Notes: generated by a model from the sequence alone, not told the origin. DNA of 64,000 nucleotides from Pseudomonas sp. TH43 (GCF_016650635.1 NZ_JAEKFI010000001.1:620001-684000), one strand, 5' to 3'; shown: positions 54,514 to 63,572, numbered from the stretch's first letter. Translations and numbers: made by a program.

Positions 54514-55515
54514 ATGACCCAAGACACTCTCTCGGAAGCCGAATACGATGCGATCACCGATGCCGCCGCGCATTGGTGCATGCGTCTGCATGCCGCCGAT
54601 TGCACGGATGGAGAACGTCGCGCATTCGAACAATGGCATGACGCTCATCCTCTGCACGCATTCGAGTATGAAGCCATGCTGGAAATCTGGGACGTCGCCG
54701 AGCACCTGCCGCGCCCGGAACCTGCCGCTGTGGTGCCAATCCGCCAACCTTCACGCGCATGGCGTCAATATGCGGTAGCGGCGGGTGTCTGTGCACTGGC
54801 CTTGCCGCTGGCGGCTTATGCCGGCTGGAATCTCGGCTGGTTGCCTGACAGCTATGAGCATTTCGCCGCGACCGACAATGTGCGCCAGGTCACCTTGAGT
54901 GACGGCAGCCAGCTCCAACTGAACCTCAACACTGACCTGACCTTCAGCAATTACAAGGATGAACGACGCGTTACCTTGAAAAAAGGGGAAGCGTTTTTCA
55001 CTGTCAGCCACGACCTCAGCCATCCGTTTATCGTTCGCGCAGGCGAAGGCAGAGTTCGCGTGACAGGCACGCGCTTCAATGTCTGGATGTACGAAGATCA
55101 AGTGCGGGTGAATCTGGTCGAAGGTTCAGTGCTGGTCACCAGCAATTCCGCACTGCCGGGTGATGGCTTGCGTCTCGGACCAGCGATGCAGGCGCGTTAT
55201 CGGCAAGGCGATTACATGCCACAAATCAGCCAGACGTACCCCGGCGACACGTCGCTGGCCTGGCTGAGCGGAAAACTGGTGCTGGACAATCTGGCACTCA
55301 GCGATGCGCTGCCGCTGATCAACCGTTACCTGAAAACCCCCTTGATGCTCGCCGACAGCAATACCGGCTCGCTTCGGGTCGGCGGCATTTACAACATCAA
55401 AGAACTGAACAACCTGGTGAGCTCCCTGCCCAAAGTGTTGCCGGTCTACGTGACGCGCAACAAGGAAGGCAACACCGTTATCAATACCCTGCCGCAACAG
55501 CCGCCAAAAAGCTGA
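54514..55515 (+). CDS. FecR-family anti-sigma / signal relay protein, orphan, 333 aa
   Basis: Cytoplasmic N-terminus (DUF4880-type: AAAHWCMRLHAADCTDGERRAFEQWHDAHPLHAFEYEAML) followed by one membrane segment (YAVAAGVCALALPLAAYAG, about 85-105) and the periplasmic FecR domain (VRQVTLSDGSQLQLNLNTDL, AFFTVSHDLSHPFIVRAGEG). A STN-like end (VSSLPKVLPVYVTRN) is present. FecR proteins normally regulate an ECF sigma factor encoded upstream and are triggered by a TonB receptor encoded nearby; neither is present here. PvdQ lies downstream, convergent. Confidence 0.88.
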   Translation: MTQDTLSEAEYDAITDAAAHWCMRLHAADCTDGERRAFEQWHDAHPLHAFEYEAMLEIWDVAEHLPRPEPAAVVPIRQPSRAWRQYAVAAGVCALALPLAAYAGWNLGWLPDSYEHFAATDNVRQVTLSDGSQLQLNLNTDLTFSNYKDERRVTLKKGEAFFTVSHDLSHPFIVRAGEGRVRVTGTRFNVWMYEDQVRVNLVEGSVLVTSNSALPGDGLRLGPAMQARYRQGDYMPQISQTYPGDTSLAWLSGKLVLDNLALSDALPLINRYLKTPLMLADSNTGSLRVGGIYNIKELNNLVSSLPKVLPVYVTRNKEGNTVINTLPQQPPKS

Positions 55516-55546
55516 AGGCCACATCCTTTAACGGAATGTGGCCTTC
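55514..55546. terminator. Terminator between FecR and PvdQ genes
   Basis: GAAGGCCACAT and ATGTGGCCTTC form an 11-bp stem. On the minus strand it is followed by AGCTTTTTGG, so it ends pvdQ; the plus strand also passes through it after fecR. Confidence 0.75.
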
Positions 55547-55571
55547 GGGTCTTGCGTAGAAAGCAATCTAA

Positions 55572-57917
55572 TTATTGCGCTGCCACTTTCCCGCTCTTGT
55601 CTAGCGAATCACCGACTGTTTGCACTTGATACTGCGGGTCGGCCTGGATCTGCTGTTCAGTAAACGGCAGCACACTCCACTGCTTCTTCGAAAATGCCTC
55701 GGTCTGGTCCCGTGAGTATTTCGACGCCGGATCACTGGACAGCGAGAATGCCAGCAGTCCCTGCGCGTGTGGCCCCTTTTCATCGAACGTCACGACTTGC
55801 AGATAGCTGGTGCCACCCACCACCTCAAGCTTGCCATCCTCGCGCGGCACACTTTGAATCGCGTTGTAGATCCCCAACGTACCCGGCCCACCGTGGATCG
55901 GCGTTTGTTGGCCGCCACTGCTGACCACCTGGATATCGCCCCAGCGAGTTTGCGCCTTGAGGCCCATTTTGCTCGCCGACTCTGCCGAGGCCAGCATGGC
56001 TTCGCGCAGTGCCTTGGCCACTGCCGGTTGCTCGACAGCCAGGCCACGCGGCGTGTGTTGTGCATCTTTAGGGTCGAAGGCGACGCTCCAGATATCCGGC
56101 GATTGCTGCAACGCTTGCATGATGTGTTGGAAATGCACCAGACCCAGGCCCGAATCGAGGTTTGCCCGACCATCCCACGCCTTGAGGCTGGCACACACCG
56201 ACTTCAATGTTGCGGCGTTGCTAGCCTGCTCGGCAGCACAGAACTTCAACAGATCCGGTACCACCAGCGTCGCCAGATACACCTGATCGTCCATGACCAT
56301 CTGTTGCAGATCCTTGACGGCCAGTGGGCCTTTCTTGCTCAGATTGACCAAGCGATCCAAGGCAAAACGCGAGCGCAACCCCAGCGGTTGGCCTTCCTGA
56401 CTGATCAATGGCGAGAAACCGGTCAGCGGCTGAGCCGGGTTGGCCAACCACGCGGAATCGTTGGAATGCTGGACAAAGTCCTTGCGCAGCAATTGCGGCA
56501 ATTGACTGGCGGCATAGATCCCCTTCTGCGCGGCCTGCGGATCAATGTCCCAGGCACAGCCGCTGTTGGCACCGTCCAGCACGATCAGTTGCAGACCGAT
56601 ACGCGGGTCGCTGCACTTGGCCAGTTTCTCGGCGCTAACGTTCGGCACCACCGACAGGTTCATGTACAGCGTCTGCCCTTTGTCATCCACTGCCAGGGTG
56701 TTCACCCAAGGGATGCCCTGAATCCTGTGTACCGAATCCTGCAGATCCTTGAGGCTGGCAGCCTGATTCATGGCGTACCACTGCTTCAGCACTCGGTCGT
56801 TGTCGAGATTGGCATCGCGCAGGCTATAAGCGTACTGCTTGTCCCAATCGAGCTTGCCCGGCCATTGCACAATCGGACCGAACTGCGAGCTGTAGACATC
56901 GCGTGCAACCGGCACCACTTGGCCGTCCGCCTGCTTGACCTGCACGGTGACGGTCTGCTTGCTCATCGGCAGCGATTTGCCGTCAAGCAGGTAATGCGTG
57001 GGATCCTTCGGATCAAGTTGCAAGCGATACAACGTGAAGTGCTTCGACGAATCGACGGTGTGAGTCCAGGCGAGATGCTGGTTGAAACCGATATTGATCA
57101 TTGGCAGGCCAGGCAAGGCGGCGCCCATGACGTCGAGTTTGCCGGGAATGGTCAGATGCATCTGATAGAAACGCATACCGCCCACCCACGGAAAGTGCGG
57201 GTTTGCCAACAACATGCCACGGCCATTGAACGAGCGCTCGCTGCCCACGGCCACCGCGTTGCTGCCGCGATCCAGGGCAAAGCGTTGCTGGCGCGCGTCG
57301 GCCAGTTGGTAGGCGCGCTGGTCGTGCGTGATGCTCGCAGTCGCTTGCGGCGGTGTCGCGCCGGCCAAGGCTTCGGCAAACTGGCCAACGCCGCCCTCAA
57401 CCAATAGACGACGCGTCAGCTTGACCAGATCCTCGGGCGCAATATCGCGCACCCACTCGCCCTGACACTGCTGCGGCAAGCCCTGCTGGCGACGCTCGGC
57501 AAGATAACGGTTGTAGCCTGCGGCGTAGCCTTCGACCAGATCGCGTACCTGAGTAGATTGCGCCTGCCAGAACGTCTGTACCGCCTCGGGCGTATTGAGC
57601 CAGGTGAAGAACACATCGCTGACGCGGTTTTCGCGTTGTTCGACCGTGAACTGATCGGGACCAAAATAACGTGAGCGCTGACCGTTGACCGTAACGATCT
57701 CGTTGGCCAGCAGGCAGAGATTGTCCTGCGCATAGGCATAGCCGATGCCAAAACCGAGGCCGCGTTCGTTTTCAGCGCGAATGTGCGGCACACCAAAACC
57801 GGTACGGCGGATATCGGCGCGGGCTTCAGTGGCTGGACTGAATGCATGGGCCGACAGACTCAGTCCGAGAAACATACCGGCAAGGGTCAGTCCGGTTAAC
57901 TGCCTGGAAATAATCAC
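55572..57917 (-). CDS. pvdQ: Acyl-homoserine-lactone / pyoverdine acylase PvdQ, 781 aa
   Basis: Periplasmic Ntn-hydrolase that removes the fatty acyl chain from pyoverdine precursors and can degrade long-chain homoserine lactones. GTG start at 57917 with AGGAGC upstream; signal peptide to about residue 25. The precursor is autocleaved before catalytic Ser219 in DRGSNAVAVGSERS, giving the alpha and beta chains; NIGFNQHLAWTHTVDSSKHF and FVQHSNDSAWLANP carry the oxyanion residues. It matches P. aeruginosa PvdQ closely as I recall it. A PvdS-type box lies upstream. Confidence 0.93.
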   Translation of the reverse strand: MIISRQLTGLTLAGMFLGLSLSAHAFSPATEARADIRRTGFGVPHIRAENERGLGFGIGYAYAQDNLCLLANEIVTVNGQRSRYFGPDQFTVEQRENRVSDVFFTWLNTPEAVQTFWQAQSTQVRDLVEGYAAGYNRYLAERRQQGLPQQCQGEWVRDIAPEDLVKLTRRLLVEGGVGQFAEALAGATPPQATASITHDQRAYQLADARQQRFALDRGSNAVAVGSERSFNGRGMLLANPHFPWVGGMRFYQMHLTIPGKLDVMGAALPGLPMINIGFNQHLAWTHTVDSSKHFTLYRLQLDPKDPTHYLLDGKSLPMSKQTVTVQVKQADGQVVPVARDVYSSQFGPIVQWPGKLDWDKQYAYSLRDANLDNDRVLKQWYAMNQAASLKDLQDSVHRIQGIPWVNTLAVDDKGQTLYMNLSVVPNVSAEKLAKCSDPRIGLQLIVLDGANSGCAWDIDPQAAQKGIYAASQLPQLLRKDFVQHSNDSAWLANPAQPLTGFSPLISQEGQPLGLRSRFALDRLVNLSKKGPLAVKDLQQMVMDDQVYLATLVVPDLLKFCAAEQASNAATLKSVCASLKAWDGRANLDSGLGLVHFQHIMQALQQSPDIWSVAFDPKDAQHTPRGLAVEQPAVAKALREAMLASAESASKMGLKAQTRWGDIQVVSSGGQQTPIHGGPGTLGIYNAIQSVPREDGKLEVVGGTSYLQVVTFDEKGPHAQGLLAFSLSSDPASKYSRDQTEAFSKKQWSVLPFTEQQIQADPQYQVQTVGDSLDKSGKVAAQ

Positions 57918-58033
57918 GTTCGCTCCTGATCGAAATACCGAAGAGCGGATCAGACGTTGCCACGCGAATAGGACGGCAGCGGATCCGCTCTGGAAACGCC
58001 CACGCGTCCACGCGCAATGAGCCTGTCCTGAAA

Positions 58034-58057
58034 ACGAAGCCGGAAGAAAAAAATTTA
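58034..58057 (-). promoter_or_regulatory. Iron-starvation (PvdS) box of pvdQ
   Basis: On the minus strand TAAAT at 58057-58053 and CGT at 58036-58034 are separated by exactly 16 bp, the PvdS recognition pattern TAAAT-N16-CGT. It lies 117 bp before the pvdQ GTG. This ties pvdQ to the pyoverdine regulon. Confidence 0.7.
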
Positions 58058-58215
58058 ACCCGTTGAATGGCAATCCGGAGCCCTGAAAACGCAGAAAAGA
58101 CGAAACAGCGACGAATTTTCTACATTTTTTCTTTCATGATTTGCCGAGCTGATACGTCTTGTTTAGAGAACGCAAAAAAACCTTTCCCGATCAGGTTCTG
58201 AAAAGGAGTAATCGC

Positions 58216-58593
58216 ATGTACAACTCGCAACTACCAACGGACGGTAGCCAGGCGCCACAAGGAGCTTCCATGAGCCCACACGCGAGCGATTTCGGGCACA
58301 GTGTCGACCGTCACGGCAACGAACGGATCCGGCTGCTGCTGAAAAGCTTCGGGTTGCGCACCAGCCTGATCCGCCTGAAAGTCATCGACGCCCTGCTGGT
58401 CGCTGCTCAAACCGAGCGTCGCCTGGGCGTGCGCGGTGTCCACAGCCAATTGCTGGATCTGGACATTCCGCTGTCATTTCTCAGCGTACGCGAAGTTCTC
58501 AAGCGTCTGTGCGCCGAAGGCGTCATCACCTTCAATGCGGACAAGAGCTACAGCCTGCATCCACAGGCTGCGGCAGTCCTCAACAACGAGTGA
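58216..58593 (+). CDS. Fur-like winged-helix protein without metal sites, 125 aa
   Basis: After a 35-residue flexible N-terminus, residues 45-118 (IRLLLKSFGLRTSLIRLKVI, PLSFLSVREVLKRLCAEGVI) follow the Fur winged-helix pattern: helix 1, the two recognition helices and the wing. The metal-binding His/Cys cluster of true Fur proteins is missing and there is no dimerisation domain. AAAAGGAG sets the start. It is divergent from pvdQ across a 298-bp gap. A DNA-binding role is plausible; regulated genes are unknown. Confidence 0.7.
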   Translation: MYNSQLPTDGSQAPQGASMSPHASDFGHSVDRHGNERIRLLLKSFGLRTSLIRLKVIDALLVAAQTERRLGVRGVHSQLLDLDIPLSFLSVREVLKRLCAEGVITFNADKSYSLHPQAAAVLNNE

Positions 58594-58611
58594 AGCGCGT
58601 AGCGATCGCCG

Positions 58612-58800
58612 TCAGGGCTTGACCTTGCGGCGCATCACGCCGTTGATAATCACCACGACTACCGCAACACCAATTGCGATGAACTGAAACATCTTCTCCG
58701 TGATCATCCCGGCGTTTTGCAGCCAGGACAGACCTAACATGATCAGCAGTACGGACACGGCGATCACGATCGAATAAATCAAGCGTTGCTTGTGGGTCAT
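58612..58800 (-). CDS. Small inner-membrane protein, 62 aa
   Basis: Two hydrophobic segments (about residues 8-26 and 40-55) with a short loop and a basic tail (NGVMRRKVKP), so both ends lie in the cytoplasm. GGAAG lies before the ATG at 58800. It converges on the Fur-like gene. Function unknown. Confidence 0.7.
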   Translation of the reverse strand: MTHKQRLIYSIVIAVSVLLIMLGLSWLQNAGMITEKMFQFIAIGVAVVVVIINGVMRRKVKP

Positions 58801-58957
58801 TGCGGCTTCCTGAAACTTTGAAATGTATCCGGTTTGTATCCGTTTGCATGCCATGCGCTTACCGTGTTTCGGGGATGCGCCTGCGCAAACGGGGTCTCAT
58901 GTTACAGCCGATGAAGAGTTTTGGCTTCATGACGGCATCACCATGAGGACTTTTGAA

Positions 58958-59098
58958 ATGCTGCGTCGAATCACCTGGCTGATTCCCCTTCTCGCCCTGC
59001 TGACCCTGAGCGGTTGCATCATCTTCCCGCACGGCGGCTGGCACGACGATCACCATCGTTATTACCAGGGCGGTCCTGGTTATTATCAACATCGTTAG
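58958..59098 (+). CDS. Small histidine-rich lipoprotein, 46 aa
   Basis: A lipobox LTLSGC places the acylated cysteine at about residue 20, so the mature part is only about 27 residues and carries many His, Asp, Gly and Tyr (HGGWHDDHHRYYQGG). This composition suggests metal binding. GAGGAC precedes the ATG; an in-frame ATG at 58943 is an alternative. Divergent from the small membrane-protein gene. Confidence 0.7.
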   Translation: MLRRITWLIPLLALLTLSGCIIFPHGGWHDDHHRYYQGGPGYYQHR

Positions 59099-59169
59099 AA
59101 CAGGATTGTTCGCCCTGCCCGCCTACCGATAATGCGCGCAGGGAAATTGACAGCCGAACCACTTCAAAG

Positions 59170-59198
59170 ATGCCCGCTCCTAGCGGGCATTGTTTTTT
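59170..59198 (+). terminator. Intrinsic terminator after the lipoprotein gene
   Basis: ATGCCCGC and GCGGGCAT form an 8-bp stem followed by TGTTTTTT. It lies 71 bp after the lipoprotein stop. Confidence 0.85.
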
Positions 59199-59280
59199 CC
59201 GACGTCCACCGACAACGAACGTCGGATCCAATCAACATGGCGTAGCCGTTGACTTGGAAATACACGCTAATCGTTATGAC

Positions 59281-59465
59281 ATGCTGCTGAAAGACTGCGG
59301 GCTGGCACCCATGGAAGGTAAAGGGGGGGATGGCTGGCGCTGTTTCACCGCGGTTACCGGTTGCGCGAGCTGGCGTTAGCCTGCCCGCACATGCAGCAAC
59401 TGCACGATCAGGCCCAACAGGAACTTGCCAATCACTTGATCGAGACACCGCCATCGCGCGATTGA
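59281..59465 (+). pseudogene. Short gene with an apparent frameshift at a G7 tract
   Basis: Before the G7 tract at 59323-59329 the frame reads MLLKDCGLAPMEGKGG; after it, the neighbouring frame reads WLALFHRGYRLRELALACPH and continues with coding texture (about 44 residues) to TGA at 59463. Joining the two across the tract gives a single protein of about 60 residues. The unshifted frame stops early. Either the gene is broken, the tract is phase-variable, or the base call is wrong. Family not recognised. Confidence 0.4.
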
Positions 59466-59488
59466 ACGCAGTGCCGTCATTCGACAAC

Positions 59489-59512
59489 GGCCCGCTCAAT
59501 GTCGAGCGGGCC
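59489..59512. terminator. Hairpin before the 59524 gene stop
   Basis: GGCCCGCTC and GAGCGGGCC form a 9-bp stem with a 6-base loop. It has no U-tract on either strand; weak bidirectional terminator. Confidence 0.4.
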
Positions 59513-59523
59513 ACATTGAAGTC

Positions 59524-60051
59524 TCAAGCCTTGGCTTTGACGCCTTGGTCGACCGGTTTCGCCGCGTTGCCTTCACCGTACGTCTTGAGGTTCTGCAGTA
59601 CGTAGATGGCTTTTTTGTACTCAGGGATCAGGGCTTTCCCGTAAGCGTTGCCATTGAGGCCATTGTTCTGGATCGCATCGAGCTGAGTCGCGAAATACTC
59701 CAGTGCGTTGAATTTGACATCAACGTCTTTGGTTACGCCGAAACGGTCGAATTTGTCGCCGGCATTCATCAGCGTGAAAGACGTGATCTCGGAGATCAGC
59801 CCTCGGCTGCGCAGCATGGCGCTGAGGTTGCCCATCTGTTTTACCGAGACGTTCGTAGGATCAAAGCCCTTGATGTTCTTGCGCAGGCCTTGCTTGTCCA
59901 TTTCGGCGGTATTGATGGCGTTGGGATCGGTGCCGACCTTGGTGAGCATCTGCTGCACCTTGACACTTTGCGCAACCTGCTTTTTCGCGCCAGTGTCGCG
60001 CACCAGAACCCCTGCCTTGCTTTGCCATTGGCCGACAATGCCGATAGTCAT
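59524..60051 (-). CDS. Hypothetical protein, 175 aa
   Basis: Soluble, helical, no signal peptide. Start at MTIGIVGQWQ (60051) with AGGGAG upstream; a longer reading up to 60186 lacks a ribosome binding site. It contains the segment MDKQGLRKNIKGFDPTNVSV and ends in a short alanine/lysine-rich tail. I do not recognise a domain. It lies between the frameshifted short gene and the chemoreceptor, opposite to the latter. Confidence 0.7.
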   Translation of the reverse strand: MTIGIVGQWQSKAGVLVRDTGAKKQVAQSVKVQQMLTKVGTDPNAINTAEMDKQGLRKNIKGFDPTNVSVKQMGNLSAMLRSRGLISEITSFTLMNAGDKFDRFGVTKDVDVKFNALEYFATQLDAIQNNGLNGNAYGKALIPEYKKAIYVLQNLKTYGEGNAAKPVDQGVKAKA

Positions 60052-60338
60052 GCGCGGACTCCCTGTGAAATGTGCATTGAATGTCCTTGTTGAACAACGT
60101 GAATAGCGCGGAGTATCTACCGGCCAACTGATAGCACCAACCCTTTTGGTGCACTTTTTTACAATTCTTGTACATTCTCGATACAAACAGGCAAACGCCC
60201 ATAAATGCTGGTCTGTACGCCCTTGATCGAAAATCTTTCAATAGACCGTTTGCTCTAACGAACGAGCCCGAGAGGCTGCCTGTATCAGACCCGATACTGA
60301 CCAGTCGTCGGTACGCGTATTTTTAGTACGCCAGTACC

Positions 60339-60365
60339 TAAAGCTTCTTTCAACGGCGACGATAC
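60339..60365 (+). promoter_or_regulatory. FliA (sigma-28) promoter of the chemoreceptor gene
   Basis: TAAAGCTT, 11 bp, GACGATAC matches the sigma-28 pattern TAAAGTTT-N11-GCCGATAA in 13 of 16 positions with exact spacing, 67 bp before the receptor ATG. This is the flagellar-class regulon promoter and suits a chemoreceptor. The rest of the 380-bp gap shows no gene. Confidence 0.75.
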
Positions 60366-60432
60366 GTTAGGGATACCCGCACTGTTTTATCCCCCGCCCC
60401 TAATAAGAATCGCAGCTCAAGGACCGGTCTCC

Positions 60433-62424
60433 ATGCCCGCATTCCGCACCATTCAGGCTCGCTACACGCTGTTTCTGGTTCTGTTCATCTTGCTGTTGTC
60501 GGTGCTGACCGTGGTCGGTATCAGTCAACTGGTTGCGCCCAAACTGCGGCATACCGAAGAGCAGGTAGTGCTTAACCGTATCGCCGAAGTCGCCGAGCAG
60601 ATTCAGGGCGAGCTGAACAAGGTTCAGTCGCAGCAACGCAGCATCACTCAGACCATCCCGCTGCTCGACAGCGCAGCCATCGACACGGTATTGCCGGGGC
60701 TGGTGGATCAGTACGGCGAGTTGAAGGTTTTTGGTGGCGGGATCTGGCCTTTGCCCGGCCAGCGTGAAGCCGGGCGCAACAAGTTCAGCACCTTCTGGCA
60801 CCGTGACGCCTCGGGCAAACTGGCGGTGAACACCTTCTGGAACAGTGACGCGGCGCCCAACTATTACGACCAGAGCTGGTACAAGGGTGGCATGGCCACG
60901 CCTCGCGGTCAGTGCGCCTGGGCCGCGGCCTATAAAGATGACGCCAGCGCCGAGCCGCGCACCAACTGCGCCATGGCCATTCAGAAAAATGGCAGCGCGT
61001 GGGGCGTTTCGACCATTGACGTGACCCTGGGCTTTTTCAATGACCTGGTGGCGCGCAAGGAAAAAGACCTCAACGCCGAAATGCTCATCGTCGAGGCCGA
61101 CGGCAAGATCATCAGCAACAGTTCGCGCATCAGCGGTCCGATCGTGTTGAAAAACATCAACGAACTCGCCGGGAGCTCGACGTTCGCCAGCCAGATCAAA
61201 ACCGGCCTGCAAAACCGCGATCAAGCGCAACGCGTCGAGTTCGACAACAACGGTGAAGCCAGCACCTTCTTCATGCGTCCGATCGAAGGCACACCATGGT
61301 TCCTTGCCACGGCCCTGCCGACCAAAATGCTCACAGCGCAACGCGATGACGTGCTGAGCACCTTGAGCCTGTTGCAGATTCCGCTGGTGATCCTGCTGGT
61401 GCTGTTGCAGGTCTATGCGATTCGCCAGTTGGTTCAGCGCATGAAAGCACTCAAGGCCAACATCGATTTGCTCTCCAGCGGCGATGCCGACCTCACCAAA
61501 CGGATCACCATCCGTGCTGAAGATGAACTCGGTGCGATCGGCCATTCGATCAACACCTTCATCACCTACCTGCAAAACATGATCGGTGAAGTCACCCAGG
61601 CCACCGGTGCCATGGCGTCGAGCCTCGACAACCTGCAACGCACGTCGGCGCACACCAGCCAGATTCTGCTGCGCCATGCTTCGGAAACCGATCAGACCGT
61701 GACGGCCATCACCGAGATGAGCTCGACGGCAGACAGCGTCGCGCAGAACGCCGCCGAAACCGCAGCGTTCACTCAGCGTGCCAACGAAAACGCCGACCGC
61801 TCGCGGGTGGTGGTGGGCGAAGCCACCAATAGCGTCGTGGCGCTGATTGATGAAGTGGCCAGTGCCACACACAAAGTCGAAAACATGCAACAGGACGCCC
61901 AGCGCATTACCGAGATTCTCGGGGTGATCGGCGCCATTGCCGGCCAGACCAATCTACTGGCACTCAACGCGGCGATTGAAGCGGCACGCGCCGGTGAACA
62001 AGGTCGCGGTTTTGCCGTGGTGGCCGATGAGGTTCGCGCCCTCGCCGCCCGCACCCAGGCCAGCACTTCAGAAATCAATGAGATGTTGACGCGCCTGACC
62101 CAAGGCGTGAGCTCGTCGGTTGCAGCCATGGAAAACACCCAGGCCAGCTGCCAGTCGGCGGCCGACGCGACCGCACGGGTCAATTCCGGTCTGGATGAAA
62201 TGGCCGGTTCGGTCAGCCACATCAACAGCCTCAGCACGCAAATAGCGACGGCGGCCGAACAGCAAAGCGCGGTAACCGAAGAAATCAACCGCAGCATGGT
62301 GCAGATCCGCCACATGGTCGATGAACTGGTGCAGAGCGGCCAGGCCAGCGAGCTCAACACCCGCCAGTTGCTGGAAGCCAACAGCCGAGTGAGCGCGATC
62401 ATGGGCCGCTTCAAAGTCCGCTAA
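60433..62424 (+). CDS. Methyl-accepting chemotaxis protein, 663 aa
   Basis: Membrane chemoreceptor. TM1 (about 9-33), a large periplasmic dCache-type ligand domain (about 40-300, with [20 protein letters not shown]), TM2 (about 312-332), HAMP, and the signalling tip [20 protein letters not shown] followed by [20 protein letters not shown]. Ligand unknown; dCache receptors often bind amino acids or organic acids. A sigma-28 promoter lies upstream. Monocistronic. Confidence 0.95.
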   Translation: MPAFRTIQARYTLFLVLFILLLSVLTVVGISQLVAPKLRHTEEQVVLNRIAEVAEQIQGELNKVQSQQRSITQTIPLLDSAAIDTVLPGLVDQYGELKVFGGGIWPLPGQREAGRNKFSTFWHRDASGKLAVNTFWNSDAAPNYYDQSWYKGGMATPRGQCAWAAAYKDDASAEPRTNCAMAIQKNGSAWGVSTIDVTLGFFNDLVARKEKDLNAEMLIVEADGKIISNSSRISGPIVLKNINELAGSSTFASQIKTGLQNRDQAQRVEFDNNGEASTFFMRPIEGTPWFLATALPTKMLTAQRDDVLSTLSLLQIPLVILLVLLQVYAIRQLVQRMKALKANIDLLSSGDADLTKRITIRAEDELGAIGHSINTFITYLQNMIGEVTQATGAMASSLDNLQRTSAHTSQILLRHASETDQTVTAITEMSSTADSVAQNAAETAAFTQRANENADRSRVVVGEATNSVVALIDEVASATHKVENMQQDAQRITEILGVIGAIAGQTNLLALNAAIEAARAGEQGRGFAVVADEVRALAARTQASTSEINEMLTRLTQGVSSSVAAMENTQASCQSAADATARVNSGLDEMAGSVSHINSLSTQIATAAEQQSAVTEEINRSMVQIRHMVDELVQSGQASELNTRQLLEANSRVSAIMGRFKVR

Positions 62425-62438
62425 CCCGCCGCGTCCCC

Positions 62439-62523
62439 GTAGGAGCTGGCGCAGGCTGCGATCTTTTGATTTTGTCTTTTAAAAGATCAAGATCAAAAGA
62501 TCGCAGCCTGCGGCAGCTCCTAC
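62439..62523. repeat. Long near-perfect REP palindrome
   Basis: Two 32-base arms (GTAGGAGCTGGCGCAGGCTG... and its complement) with few differences flank about 21 bp, placed just after the chemoreceptor gene. It also resembles 29626-29715. Confidence 0.85.
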
Positions 62524-62691
62524 AGGGCGACTGACAGATTTGTCATCTTGCGCTCAGTTATTTGTCAGCGTTGATCTACGATCATTCTGGCAGTCTGTCT
62601 TGTAGCAACTGGAAACACTCCGTTGATGCCAAGCAGGAAAAACCGGTCAAAATGCGTTCTTTTTGACCGCCAACCGAGTCGAGAACCCGTC

Positions 62692-63138
62692 ATGCGAACC
62701 CATTTGCGTCTGGTCGCCCTGAGCGCCCTGTTCATCTCCTCCCTGGCTCAAGCGGCCGACCTGATCCCCATCGAAGTCCACCGCGATGCAAATTGCGGTT
62801 GCTGCAAAAAGTGGATCAGCCACCTCGAAGCCAACGGTTTCAAAGTCGAAGACCACGTCGAAGCCGACATGAGCAGCTTCAAGCAACAACATGGCGTACC
62901 GCCGCGCCTGGCGTCGTGCCACACCGCAATCATCAATGGCAAATTCGTCGAAGGCCACGTTCCCGCAGAACAGGTGCTGGCATTGAGCAAACGCGACGAT
63001 CTGCTGGGCGTTGCCGCCCCGGGCATGCCGATGGGCTCGCCGGGCATGGAAATGGACGGCATGAGTGACGCCTATCAGGTCATCGGCCTGAAGAAAGACG
63101 GCGCGGATGTGGTGGTGGCGGACTACCCGGCCCATTGA
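62692..63138 (+). CDS. DUF411-family periplasmic metal-binding protein, 148 aa
   Basis: Signal peptide to about residue 21 (ALSALFISSLAQA) then VHRDANCGCCKKWISHLEAN with a CxCC-type cysteine group, CHTAIINGKFVEGHVPAEQV, and methionine-rich MPMGSPGMEMDGM. The DUF411 family is tied to copper handling. The gene overlaps the next (TTGA). Copper binding is a family inference. Confidence 0.85.
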   Translation: MRTHLRLVALSALFISSLAQAADLIPIEVHRDANCGCCKKWISHLEANGFKVEDHVEADMSSFKQQHGVPPRLASCHTAIINGKFVEGHVPAEQVLALSKRDDLLGVAAPGMPMGSPGMEMDGMSDAYQVIGLKKDGADVVVADYPAH

Positions 63139-63572
63139 TCGGCGCTGCCTACACAGGGCTGTTCGTTGCCGCGTTTGGTGCGGCGACCCTGTTGCCGCTG
63201 CAGTCGGAGGCGTTGCTGGTCGGTTTGATCGTCAGCGACCGTTACTGGCTGTGGGGCCTGCTCGGCGTGGCAACGCTGGGCAATGTGCTCGGCTCGCTGG
63301 TCAACTGGTGGCTGGGCCGAGGCATTGAAAGGTTTCAGGAGCGGCGCTGGTTTCCAGTCAGCCACAAACACATGGCCAGCGCGCGCAAGCACTATGAGCG
63401 TTACGGGCATTGGTCGTTGCTGCTCAGTTGGCTGCCTGTGATCGGCGATCCGCTGACCTTGATTGCCGGCGTGATGCGTGAACCACTCGGGCGTTTCCTG
63501 TTGATCGTCACCTTCGCCAAAGGCGCGCGTTATGCGGTACTGGCGATGCTGACCCTCGGCTGGCTCGGTTGA
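63135..63572 (+). CDS. YqaA-family membrane protein, 145 aa
   Basis: Three or four hydrophobic segments with the SNARE-associated (DedA-like) signature LLPLQSEALLVGLIV, GNVLGSLVNWWLGRG and LLSWLPVIGDPLTLIAGVMR. The start is TTG at 63135, in a TTGA overlap with the DUF411 stop, so translation depends on it. DedA-type proteins affect envelope integrity; the specific role is unknown. Confidence 0.85.
   Translation: MIGAAYTGLFVAAFGAATLLPLQSEALLVGLIVSDRYWLWGLLGVATLGNVLGSLVNWWLGRGIERFQERRWFPVSHKHMASARKHYERYGHWSLLLSWLPVIGDPLTLIAGVMREPLGRFLLIVTFAKGARYAVLAMLTLGWLG

Noticed and set aside
55767..57407. 546-codon plus-strand frame opposite pvdQ
   Set aside because: Antisense shadow; pvdQ shows intact catalytic motifs on the other strand.
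60400..61890. 496-codon minus-strand frame opposite the chemoreceptor
   Set aside because: Shadow of the chemoreceptor gene, whose domains are complete.
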